Shown here one piece after another: positions 1 to 6,290 of a DNA stretch of 8,362 nucleotides; within the stretch, counting starts at the first letter, position 1; each line of letters opens with the position of its first letter. This DNA is from Clostridia bacterium (GTDB taxonomy: Bacteria > Bacillota_A > Clostridia > Oscillospirales > CAG-272). A program made the position numbers and the translations under genes. Location of the stretch: positions 1 to 8,362 of the forward strand of contig JAFTSR010000382.1 in assembly GCA_017467225.1 (NCBI GenBank), given 5' to 3'. The notes under the pieces were generated by a model. That model was given only the letters and a program-made list of their open reading frames with translations, had not been told where the DNA came from and did not search any database.

Positions 1-1175
1 AGATCACCAATGAATATATCAGCGTGGACCAGGGCTACAGCAACACGCTGCGCGCCAACCACAGCACCGGCGACGACCGCTTCCAGGTCATCACGCAGCG
101 CTCCTATGAGATCAAGGCGCTGGTCATGGAGGGTCTGATGTCCAATATGTTCGACCTTCCCAATCTGCATACCGACATGCCCTGGTGGAATCAGGACTCG
201 GTCAGCGCCTTCACGCTGGGCTCGACGCTGTTCTTCGCAGCGCCCGAAATGCTGCTGCGCGACAAGGCCGCAACCGCCTGCGTCTACTATAACGCCAAGG
301 TGGCAACCGACAACAATATTCCCGATCTTTATGAGATGGTCAACGACGGCGACTGGACGTTTGAGGAATTTGTTTCCTTGATTGAGGATGTCGCTACCAG
401 TCTGGACGGCGACGACGTTATGAACTCGCACGATGACCTGTGGGGCTCCACCAGCGGTCTGGCACAGCCTTATCTGATCTACGGCGGTGCCGGCATGAAA
501 TACGCTCACACCGACGAGGACGGTTACCTGGTCTACGACTTCGGCGAGGACGAAAACACCATTCTCCATCTGCAGGACGTCTACGAGCGCTACGTCTTCA
601 ACGACGCGGTTCCGCTCAGGGAAAGCTCTGCCACCTTCAGCCCGCCTGCCGGCTTCAATATGTTCATGTCCAACCTTGCCCTGTTTGAGCCGGGTCTTGT
701 CAAGGGGCTTCTGACCTATCGCGAGATGGAGAGTAATTTCGGTGTGCTGCCTACGCCCAAGATGGACGAATATCAGGAAGATTATTATTCGCTGGTCTGG
801 GTGCACCAGGACTGTGTGCTGGGTGTTCCCTCTATTGTCATGGATAAGGATATGGTCACCGTTGTGCTGGAGCACATGAACTATCTGTCCTACTATGATG
901 TCTATCCCGTGTTCTACGACACCATCATCCTTGGCCGCTCTCCGCGTGATCAACAGTCACGTGAGATGCTGGAGCTGGTCTTCCGAACCCGCCTGTACGA
1001 TCCGGGTCTTTTCTGGGATCACGGTCAGGGTGAGAGCGGTCTGCACGGCAACAACGGCTTCCGCGGTATTCCCAATCGCGGCCAGTTCAACATCGCCTCG
1101 ATCTTTGCCAGCTACGAAAAGGTCATTGATCTGAATTTTGAAAAGCTCAATGAATTTATCGACGATCTGTCCTGA
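1..1175 (+). CDS. Extracellular solute-binding protein-like lipoprotein, 5' partial
   Basis: The reading frame is open from the left edge (first whole codon at 3) to TGA at 1173-1175, giving 390 residues. Alignment with the paralog at 1328-2848 shows about 121 N-terminal residues are missing: the signal peptide, linker and first part of the binding domain. The GTG at 24 is an internal valine, not a start. Family signs are the GDWTFEEF motif (as in the 'GxWTWDDF' segment of sugar-binding ABC proteins) and the FGVLPTPK segment before a conserved VWVHQDCVLGVP stretch. By family it should be a surface lipoprotein binding a small solute, possibly a sugar or oligosaccharide; the ligand cannot be read from sequence. 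By eye it is about 70% identical to its paralog over the first 140 aligned residues and much more divergent in the middle. A terminator follows 18 bp after the stop. The broad family is fairly secure; transport function is inferred. Confidence 0.8.
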   Translation, partial: ITNEYISVDQGYSNTLRANHSTGDDRFQVITQRSYEIKALVMEGLMSNMFDLPNLHTDMPWWNQDSVSAFTLGSTLFFAAPEMLLRDKAATACVYYNAKVATDNNIPDLYEMVNDGDWTFEEFVSLIEDVATSLDGDDVMNSHDDLWGSTSGLAQPYLIYGGAGMKYAHTDEDGYLVYDFGEDENTILHLQDVYERYVFNDAVPLRESSATFSPPAGFNMFMSNLALFEPGLVKGLLTYREMESNFGVLPTPKMDEYQEDYYSLVWVHQDCVLGVPSIVMDKDMVTVVLEHMNYLSYYDVYPVFYDTIILGRSPRDQQSREMLELVFRTRLYDPGLFWDHGQGESGLHGNNGFRGIPNRGQFNIASIFASYEKVIDLNFEKLNEFIDDLS

Positions 1176-1192
1176 TCGCCTCACATAAAAGT

Positions 1193-1227
1193 GCAAGGGG
1201 ACTGTGCGCAGTCTCCTTTGCTTTTTT
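1193..1227 (+). terminator. Rho-independent terminator after the first solute-binding gene
   Basis: The arm GCAAGGGGACT (1193-1203) pairs with AGTCTCCTTTGC (1210-1221) around a short GC-rich loop, with one G-T pair and a one-base bulge. Six T residues follow (1222-1227). It lies 18 bp after the stop codon and should separate the two paralogous genes transcriptionally. Confidence 0.85.
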
Positions 1228-1248
1228 GTGAAAAATATTGGTTTGATA

Positions 1249-1277
1249 TTGACAACAAATGAGCAATATGATATAAT
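1249..1277 (+). promoter_or_regulatory. Consensus sigma-A promoter with extended -10, for the second solute-binding gene
   Basis: A perfect TTGACA (1249-1254) and a perfect TATAAT (1272-1277) are separated by 17 bp. TGA directly before the -10 box gives an extended -10. Transcription should start near 1284, leaving a leader of about 44 nt. With terminator 1193-1227 just upstream, this promoter makes the second gene independent and probably strongly expressed. Confidence 0.88.
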
Positions 1278-1327
1278 GAGACGAACGCGCATATGCCGCG
1301 CACATATTTACATAACATGGAGGAAAT

Positions 1328-2848
1328 ATGAAAAGCATGAAGCAATGGCTCTCCCTTGTTCTGGCAATGCTGATGGTATTCGGTATGATGGCTATGGTCT
1401 CCTGCGCTGACGAGCAGGAACAGCCCGACGAAGAGCAAACCCCCGGCGACGAGCAGACGCCTGAGGAGCCTGAGGAACCCGAAGTGGTCAGACTGCCCTT
1501 GGAGCTGCCCGATACCACCTATAACGGCAAGGAGATTCACTTCCTTTCTTGGTCCTGCGGCGGTCAGGATCAGGCCGGCATGAGCTGGATTCCGTGGGAG
1601 GAGATCGATGTTCCCGACTACGACGGTGACCCCATCAACAAGGCAATTTACGACAGAAACGGTACCGTTGAGGAGAAACTCAACGTCACCATTTCCAGCG
1701 AGTATATCAGCGTAGACCAGGGCTACGTTTCCACGCTGCGTAACAACCACACCAGCGGCGACGACGCTTACCAGGTTGCAACCTCCCGTTCCTATGAGAT
1801 CAAAACCATGGTATTGGAGAACTTGATGTACAACATGTACGAGCTGAGCGAGCTGCACACCGACATGCCCTGGTGGAACCAGGACTCTGTCCGCTCCTTC
1901 ACGCTGGGCTCCACGCTGTATTTCGCAGCGCCCGAGATGCTGCTGCGCGATAAGGGTGCAACTGCAGCGATGTACTACAACGCAACCGTTGCTACCAACA
2001 AGGGCGTTGACGGTCTGTACGAAACCGTTAAGAACGGTGATTGGACGTTCGAGGAGTACGTTTCCATCTGTGAGGACGTCGCTGCCAGCATGGACGGCGA
2101 TGACATGATGAACTCCGCCAACGACGTTTGGGGCGCTCACGTCTCCGATGACGCTGTCTTCTTCCTGTTCGGCGGCGCTAACATGAAGTTCGCACATATC
2201 GACGATGACGGTTACATCGCATACGACTTCGGTAGCGAGGAGAGCATTCTGTTCATGCAGGATATCTTTGACCTGGTCATCTACACCGACTACTGCGCAC
2301 ACGACAAGGTGGTTGACCTGTCCGACTCCACGACCGGTATCTTCAAGTCCGACAACGCGCTGTTCGAGTTTGAGATGGTCAAGTCCATCACCCGTCTGCG
2401 CGACATGGAGAGCGATTTTGGTGTTTTGCCCGTTCCGAAGTACGATAGCTACCAGGAGAACTACGCTTCTCTGGTTTGGGTACACCATGACTGCGTGCTG
2501 GGTCTGCCTGCCGTCGTTCAGGATGCTGATGCCGTGGCTGCTACGCTGGAGTACATGAGCTACCTGTCCTACTACGACATTTACCCTGTCTTCTACGACA
2601 CCGTCATTATGGGTAAGTCCACGCGTGACGAGCAGTCCAAGGAAATGCTCAAGATCGTCTTTGAGACCCGTCTGTTTGACCCCGGTCAGTACTGGGATAA
2701 CGGCGAAGGCGCAACCGGTGTCCAGGGCGCATACCTGCGTCTGGCACAGACCGGCAACAGCAATATCGCCTCCATTTGGGGACAATATGAAAAGGCTGTC
2801 GAGACCAGTTTCGGTAAGCTGAACGACCTGATCGACGAGTTGGGTTGA
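1328..2848 (+). CDS. Extracellular solute-binding protein-like lipoprotein (tandem paralog)
   Basis: A 506-residue protein. The start at 1328 is preceded by GGAGG (1319-1323), only 4 nt away; an in-frame ATG at 1337 is possible and would still leave a signal peptide. Residues 1-25 are a basic then hydrophobic signal sequence ending in MVSC, a slightly atypical lipobox with Cys26 as the predicted lipidated residue. Residues 28-53 are a flexible linker rich in Asp, Glu, Gln and Pro with QTP repeats. The rest resembles family 1/8-type ABC solute-binding proteins: GDWTFEEY at 237-244, FGVLPVPK at 364-371, and the VWVHHDCVLGLP segment at 383-394. The expected role is capture of a small solute on the outer face of the membrane. 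No permease or ATPase gene lies nearby, so a partner transporter must be elsewhere or the protein works differently. It has its own promoter and is followed by a strong hairpin. Codons such as CGT, GTT and GCT look commoner than in the upstream paralog, which fits high expression. Confidence 0.85.
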   Translation: MKSMKQWLSLVLAMLMVFGMMAMVSCADEQEQPDEEQTPGDEQTPEEPEEPEVVRLPLELPDTTYNGKEIHFLSWSCGGQDQAGMSWIPWEEIDVPDYDGDPINKAIYDRNGTVEEKLNVTISSEYISVDQGYVSTLRNNHTSGDDAYQVATSRSYEIKTMVLENLMYNMYELSELHTDMPWWNQDSVRSFTLGSTLYFAAPEMLLRDKGATAAMYYNATVATNKGVDGLYETVKNGDWTFEEYVSICEDVAASMDGDDMMNSANDVWGAHVSDDAVFFLFGGANMKFAHIDDDGYIAYDFGSEESILFMQDIFDLVIYTDYCAHDKVVDLSDSTTGIFKSDNALFEFEMVKSITRLRDMESDFGVLPVPKYDSYQENYASLVWVHHDCVLGLPAVVQDADAVAATLEYMSYLSYYDIYPVFYDTVIMGKSTRDEQSKEMLKIVFETRLFDPGQYWDNGEGATGVQGAYLRLAQTGNSNIASIWGQYEKAVETSFGKLNDLIDELG

Positions 2849-2866
2849 TCATAAAGTAAATATTAT

Positions 2867-2904
2867 GCGAGGGGAAACTTTGGTGTACAAAAGTTTCCCC
2901 TCGC
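2867..2904. repeat. Perfect 15-bp inverted repeat (long hairpin) in the convergent spacer
   Basis: The arm at 2867-2881 (starting GCGAGGGGAAACTTT) is the exact reverse complement of 2890-2904, with an 8-nt loop. It lies 18 bp after the solute-binding gene. There is no T-run on the + side; on the - side the flank is only AT-rich. It may add to termination in both directions, or it may be one copy of a dispersed palindromic repeat. The structure is certain; the role is not. Confidence 0.7.
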
Positions 2905-2931
2905 GCTCCCCTTCAAAAAACTACCAAAAGT

Positions 2932-2968
2932 AAAGGACAGAGAATTTCAAAGCTCTCTGTCCTTTTTT
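2932..2968 (+). terminator. Rho-independent terminator in the convergent spacer
   Basis: GGACAGAG (2935-2942) pairs with CTCTGTCC (2955-2962). The stem is extended by three A-T pairs, and six T residues follow at 2963-2968. It terminates + strand transcription from the solute-binding gene. It lies 16 bp beyond the stop codon of the - strand membrane protein gene and, with AAA on the other flank, could also act weakly on that strand. Confidence 0.82.
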
Positions 2969-2983
2969 GTGTGACGTGCGATT

Positions 2984-4084
2984 TTACTTGCTGATCTCTG
3001 CGCTGATGCGATCGTAGATGGTCTTGAGCTGCTGCTCATCCTCCGCCCCCAGCACGATCTTCCGCGCGCCAACGGTCAGTACGATGCAGGGCTGATCCGC
3101 GCCGTAGGTGTATCGGATGTACTGGCCGAACTCGTCATTGTAAAAGCTACCCAAAAGCATATTTGCCGAGCCATAGCCGGCAATGCGCTTGCCATCCACA
3201 CCGTCTGCCCGGTATTCCACGGCTTCGATATCCTGATACTGCAGCTGCAGATCCTCCCAGAAGGTCGCATGCACCTTGAGCGAGGTCTCCTCCAGCGTTG
3301 TTTCGATATTGCCGCCAAACATGATGATGGGCAAAACGATAACAAGAACAACAGCCATGACGATGGTAACCGCCAGAGCAGCCTTTTTGTTTTTCACCAG
3401 CTCACCGTAAGCCACCTGGCAGCTTTCCTTTGTAATGACACCGGCCGCCAGCTGCTTTCTGTAAAAGCAATACGAATAGATCACAGGCACTCCTGCGGCC
3501 ATAAAAATGATGCAAAGCGCGATATACGGAAACGCCGCTCCCGGCAGAAAGATCGCCAGAAGGCTCGCAATACCCGTGGCGACGTACACCTTGCCTGCAA
3601 AGCGATGCGTTGCCTGCCAGTTTTCGTTGCTCGACAGCGCCCATCTGACCTTGATGCCCATGGTGACATTCCGCGTGGTTTTGGGCAAATAATTACCGAT
3701 CACGATAAAGGTAATACCGATCACACCCATGATCCACGCATAGATATGATTGGTGTAGCCAAGGGCGGCTGAAAAGATGGTACCGCACGAAATCAGCGAA
3801 ATGCAGGGCATGATCCAGTAGGTGATCTCCATCAGCTTTTTATTTTGCGCCGCATTCTTGTCGAGCACGGTACTCAAAACAAGGCATAGCCAATGGACGG
3901 CAACAAGAATGGGCGGCAGGATCAAAAAGATCTCGGATGCGGCCATAAAGCCGTCCGCCTCCCCGGAAATTCCCCAGTGAACCGCGATCCTCTCGGGCAA
4001 AACGCCGGCAAAAGCACCCAGCAGCATAGGCAAAAGCGTCACGATCGACGAGGCAATCAGTCTCCACTTGTTATTTTTCATCAT
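2984..4084 (-). CDS. SdpI-family membrane protein with C-terminal PH-like domain
   Basis: A 366-residue integral membrane protein. The N-terminal part is DUF1648-like: a first helix (about 8-28), then LPERIAVHWGISGEADGF (29-46), the 'right-way' sequence of that domain. More helices lie near 52-72, 90-110, 114-131, 168-184, 186-206 and 236-256. Between the fourth and fifth is the SdpI signature, a GNYLPK segment followed by GIKVRWALSSNENWQ (143-157) and THRFAGK. After the last helix about 105 soluble residues contain YRADGVDGKRIAGYG and end VLGAEDEQQLKTIYDRI, resembling the bacterial PH-type domain bPH_5. Bacillus subtilis SdpI is about half this size and protects against the SDP toxin while sequestering SdpR; a like role here is inference. 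The start at 4084 is supported by AAAGGAGAG 7 nt upstream, within the end of the regulator gene. The 14-bp overlap implies translational coupling. The SdpI family call is strong; the PH domain is moderate. Confidence 0.87.
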   Translation of the reverse strand: MMKNNKWRLIASSIVTLLPMLLGAFAGVLPERIAVHWGISGEADGFMAASEIFLILPPILVAVHWLCLVLSTVLDKNAAQNKKLMEITYWIMPCISLISCGTIFSAALGYTNHIYAWIMGVIGITFIVIGNYLPKTTRNVTMGIKVRWALSSNENWQATHRFAGKVYVATGIASLLAIFLPGAAFPYIALCIIFMAAGVPVIYSYCFYRKQLAAGVITKESCQVAYGELVKNKKAALAVTIVMAVVLVIVLPIIMFGGNIETTLEETSLKVHATFWEDLQLQYQDIEAVEYRADGVDGKRIAGYGSANMLLGSFYNDEFGQYIRYTYGADQPCIVLTVGARKIVLGAEDEQQLKTIYDRISAEISK

Positions 4085-4352
4085 GTTGATTCTCTCCTTT
4101 CAAATCCACGATCCACAAAAGGATCTCCTCCAAAACCGAAGCATTGAGCTCGTAATAAATAAATTTTCCTTCGCGCTGATCCCGTATCAGATCCGCCTCC
4201 TTCAAAACCGACAGATGCCTGGAGATGGCAGCACCCGTCACGTCGAAATGATCGGTGATCTCGCCCGCTGACATTCTCCCTGCCTTGAGCAGATTGAGTA
4301 TCTCCCGACGAATGGGATCGGAAAGCGCTTTCATGGTGTTTTGAAGTCCCAT
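4071..4352 (-). CDS. ArsR-family winged-helix regulator, SdpR-like
   Basis: A 93-residue protein beginning MGLQNTMKALSDP. An in-frame ATG 21 bp further upstream is rejected because the ribosome binding site AAGGAGGG lies inside that extension, directly before the ATG at 4352. The protein is almost entirely one winged helix-turn-helix domain. KALSDPIRREILNLLK (8-23) is the typical ArsR opening, and ITDHFDVTGAAISRHLSVLK (about 33-52) forms the helix-turn-helix. The wing is around DQREGKFIYYEL. The metal-binding ELCVCDL cysteine motif of arsenic sensors is absent, so it is probably not a metal sensor. It overlaps the SdpI-family gene by 14 bp in an arrangement like sdpRI of Bacillus subtilis, where the regulator represses its own operon and is released when SdpI recruits it to the membrane. 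Autorepression here is supported by an inverted repeat at the start of transcription. Confidence 0.9.
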   Translation of the reverse strand: MGLQNTMKALSDPIRREILNLLKAGRMSAGEITDHFDVTGAAISRHLSVLKEADLIRDQREGKFIYYELNASVLEEILLWIVDLKGENQHDEK

Positions 4353-4364
4353 ATGCCCTCCTTC

Positions 4365-4391
4365 GTTTAACATTTAACTTAATTGTTAAAT
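4365..4391 (-). promoter_or_regulatory. Probable operator of the SdpR-like regulator
   Basis: ATTTAAC (4372-4378) and GTTAAAT (4385-4391) form a perfect 7-bp inverted repeat with a 6-bp AT-only spacer. A further half-site-like GTTTAAC (4365-4371) adjoins it. The repeat ends 3 bp from the -10 box and covers the expected start of transcription, the position at which an ArsR-type repressor blocks polymerase. That the neighbouring regulator binds here is inferred from position and symmetry. Confidence 0.65.
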
Positions 4392-4393
4392 AT

Positions 4394-4422
4394 ATTATAG
4401 CACATGATTTCCGTTTTGTCAA
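4394..4422 (-). promoter_or_regulatory. Consensus promoter of the SdpR/SdpI-like operon
   Basis: On the - strand, TTGACA (4422-4417) and TATAAT (4399-4394) are both perfect and 17 bp apart. TGC directly before the -10 box makes it extended. Transcription would begin near 4387, inside the inverted repeat, and continue through both genes. Confidence 0.87.
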
Positions 4423-4523
4423 GAGGGAGTGGAATTTTTTTATAAGAGCATAAAAAAGTCAGCAGAGGCGCCGCTCTTACTTGCTCAAATTCTATTTGTC
4501 GAATTTTTAGCAAAAATGCCGGA

Positions 4524-4552
4524 TTGACACGACAGGAAAAATATGCTATAAT
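4524..4552 (+). promoter_or_regulatory. Consensus promoter of the phosphohexomutase gene
   Basis: TTGACA (4524-4529) and TATAAT (4547-4552) are perfect, 17 bp apart, with TGC completing an extended -10. Transcription should start near 4559, giving a leader of about 32 nt that contains AAAGGAGAG (4577-4585), 5 nt before the ATG at 4591. It is divergent from the regulator operon; the two -35 boxes are about 100 bp apart. Confidence 0.87.
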
Positions 4553-4590
4553 TAAAACAACTTACCTCGCTAAAGTAAAGGAGAGCACTT

Positions 4591-6021
4591 ATGACACCTA
4601 TCCATTTCGGCACCGGCGGCTGGAGAGCCACCATCGGTGATGATTTCATCAAGGAAAATATCTACCGCGTCGCGCAGGGCATCGCCAACATGATGACCGC
4701 ACAGGGCAAAAACGATACGCCCATTGTCATCGGACACGACCGCCGTTTTCTGTCCGACACCGCCGCAAAATGGGTCGCTGAGGTGCTTTGCGCCAACGGC
4801 TTTACCGTCCATTTCATTGACCGCAGCGCGCCCACGCCGCTGGTCATGTTTCTGGTCAAGGATCAGAAGCTGCGCTTTGGTATTGAGATCACAGCCAGCC
4901 ATAACCCCGCCTCGGATAACGGCATCAAGCTGATCGTCGAGGAGGGTCGCGACGCGCCGCTGGAGTGTACAAATGAGCTGGAAAAGTATATCGCCGCCGT
5001 CACGCCCGATGACATTCGTTCCCTGCCCTTCGCCGACGCCAAGGCCGAAGGTCTTGCCATCTCGATGCATGCCCCCTTTGATACCTTTATCGATTCGATC
5101 CTCTCCCGACTGGACCTTCCTGCCATCCGTCAGCGTGACCTTCGCATTCTGTTCGACCCGATGCACGGCTCCGGCAACTATCCTTTGACCGTCATTCTCA
5201 ACACCGCGCGCTGCACACTGGATACCATCAATTATAATAAGGATGCCTACTTCGGCGGTGAAAATCCTGCGCCGACCCGCCGCACCCTGGAGGATCTTTC
5301 CATCATGGTCTGCCACGGCGGCTACGATCTTGGCATTGCCTTTGACGGCGACGGCGACCGCTTGGGTATCATCGACAACGCCGGCAACTACATGGATGCC
5401 AACAGCATTCTGGTCATGCTGTACTACTATTTGCACGAATATCGCGGTTGGCACGGTCCCGTCGTCCGAAACCTTGCGACCACGCATATGTTGGATCGCG
5501 TGGCGGAATCCTTCGGCGAGATCTGCTACGAGGTGCCCGTCGGGTTCAAATACATATCTGCCAAGATCGACGAGGCCGATGCCGTCCTTGGCGGCGAATC
5601 GTCGGGTGGCTTGACCGTGCGCGGTCACATTCACGGCAAGGACTCCATCTACGCCGCCTCGCTGTTCGTCGAGATGGTCTGCGCCACCGGCAAAACGCCC
5701 GCCGAATTCTGGGCAGAGCTGGTCGAAAAATACGGTCACTATTCCATGCAGGAGGACAATCTGCGCTTCCGTCCCGAGAACAAGGCCAAGATCAACCGCA
5801 TCATCATGGAGGACAAGCAGCTGCCTGCCTTTGAGAAGGCCATCAGCCGCGTCAGCTATGAGGATGGCTGCAAAATCTACTTTGCGGACGATTCCTTCCT
5901 GATCTGCCGCTTCTCCGGCACCGAGGCACTCCTGCGCATCTTCGCGGAGGCAGCCGATGCCGAGACCGCACGTCGCCTGATCGCCACCATGCGCACCTTC
6001 CTTGGCGAGTATTTGCTGTAA
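4591..6021 (+). CDS. Alpha-D-phosphohexomutase (phosphoglucomutase/phosphomannomutase family)
   Basis: A complete 476-residue cytoplasmic enzyme of the COG1109 type. It should move a phosphate between C6 and C1 of a hexose phosphate, feeding sugar phosphates into nucleotide-sugar, glycogen or cell-wall synthesis. The four family sites are all visible. The catalytic serine loop is TASHNP at 101-106 (Ser103). The magnesium loop is DGDGDR at 252-257. The sugar-specificity loop is GGESSGG at 334-340. The phosphate-binding loop is RFSGTEALLRI at 440-450. The N-terminus reads FGTGGWRA (6-13), a variant of the FGTDGWRG/FGTSGIRG opening. Every catalytic residue I would expect is present, so it should be active. 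The choice between glucose and mannose, or another substrate such as glucosamine phosphate, cannot be made from sequence here. The start is fixed by a strong ribosome binding site. The gene appears monocistronic, with no clear T-run terminator after it. Confidence 0.92.
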   Translation: MTPIHFGTGGWRATIGDDFIKENIYRVAQGIANMMTAQGKNDTPIVIGHDRRFLSDTAAKWVAEVLCANGFTVHFIDRSAPTPLVMFLVKDQKLRFGIEITASHNPASDNGIKLIVEEGRDAPLECTNELEKYIAAVTPDDIRSLPFADAKAEGLAISMHAPFDTFIDSILSRLDLPAIRQRDLRILFDPMHGSGNYPLTVILNTARCTLDTINYNKDAYFGGENPAPTRRTLEDLSIMVCHGGYDLGIAFDGDGDRLGIIDNAGNYMDANSILVMLYYYLHEYRGWHGPVVRNLATTHMLDRVAESFGEICYEVPVGFKYISAKIDEADAVLGGESSGGLTVRGHIHGKDSIYAASLFVEMVCATGKTPAEFWAELVEKYGHYSMQEDNLRFRPENKAKINRIIMEDKQLPAFEKAISRVSYEDGCKIYFADDSFLICRFSGTEALLRIFAEAADAETARRLIATMRTFLGEYLL

Positions 6022-6069
6022 CAATGCTTTCTTTCGCTACTCAATATGCGATTTGCACCGCACCTATGC

Positions 6070-6159
6070 CTCCCTTGTGTAAAGGGAGCCTCGGGCGCTC
6101 TCGCGCCATAAAAATCTGCTGCTTAATCCTCCCTACGGTCAATCTCCATAGGGAGGATT
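6070..6159. repeat. Cluster of three hairpins in the 6022-6290 spacer
   Basis: The 269-bp spacer holds three inverted repeats in a row. They are CTCCCTT/AAGGGAG (6070-6076 with 6082-6088), GGCGC/GCGCC (6094-6098 with 6103-6107), and a perfect 11-bp stem AATCCTCCCTA (6125-6135) with 6149-6159. None is followed by a T-run on the + strand, so they are poor intrinsic terminators. The first and third share CTCCCT/AGGGAG cores. This looks like a degenerate intergenic repeat of the kind common in gut Clostridia, which is inference. Apart from the promoter at 6231-6259 I see nothing else in the spacer. Confidence 0.55.
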
Positions 6160-6230
6160 CTCCGCTTCATCTTCATGTAACACGGCACCCTTTTTAAGCC
6201 CTGCTTCAATTCCCGTTAAGAATCGCTCTC

Positions 6231-6259
6231 TTGTTTTTTTTCGCCGACCGTGGTACAAT
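6231..6259 (+). promoter_or_regulatory. Probable promoter of the XRE regulator gene
   Basis: TTGTTT (6231-6236) and TACAAT (6254-6259) are 17 bp apart, with TGG giving an extended -10. The -35 matches consensus at 4 of 6 positions and the -10 at 5 of 6. The predicted start near 6266 gives a 25-nt leader containing AAGGAG (6278-6283), 7 nt before the ATG at 6291. The promoter is weaker than the others here, which suits a regulator gene. Confidence 0.68.
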
Positions 6260-6290
6260 AAAGGCATCACACACGAAAAGGAGATTTCCC

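Noticed and set aside
24..26. GTG as a start codon for the first lipoprotein gene
   Set aside because: Codons before it continue the similarity to the paralog up to the left edge, and no ribosome binding site precedes it, so the gene is simply cut by the window.
1181..2785. Open - strand frame of 534 codons opposite the second lipoprotein gene
   Set aside because: It is a mirror of the codon bias of the + strand gene. Its translation lacks a recognisable family, and the + strand frame has a signal peptide, paralogy, promoter and ribosome binding site.
4353..4373. Longer start for the ArsR-type regulator at 4373
   Set aside because: The extension contains the ribosome binding site for the ATG at 4352 and part of the probable operator; the family normally starts only a few residues before KALSDP.
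4443..4479. TAAGAGC/GCTCTTA inverted repeat between the divergent promoters
   Set aside because: A 7-bp stem with a 23-nt loop and no T-run is too weak to call as a terminator or operator.
4570..6024. Open - strand frame of 484 codons opposite the phosphohexomutase gene
   Set aside because: The + strand frame carries all four catalytic motifs of its family; the opposite frame is a low-complexity-looking shadow with no supporting start signals.
6231..6290. Longer XRE regulator starting at TTG 6231
   Set aside because: That codon coincides with the -35 box. A good ribosome binding site precedes ATG 6291, and the family domain begins exactly there.
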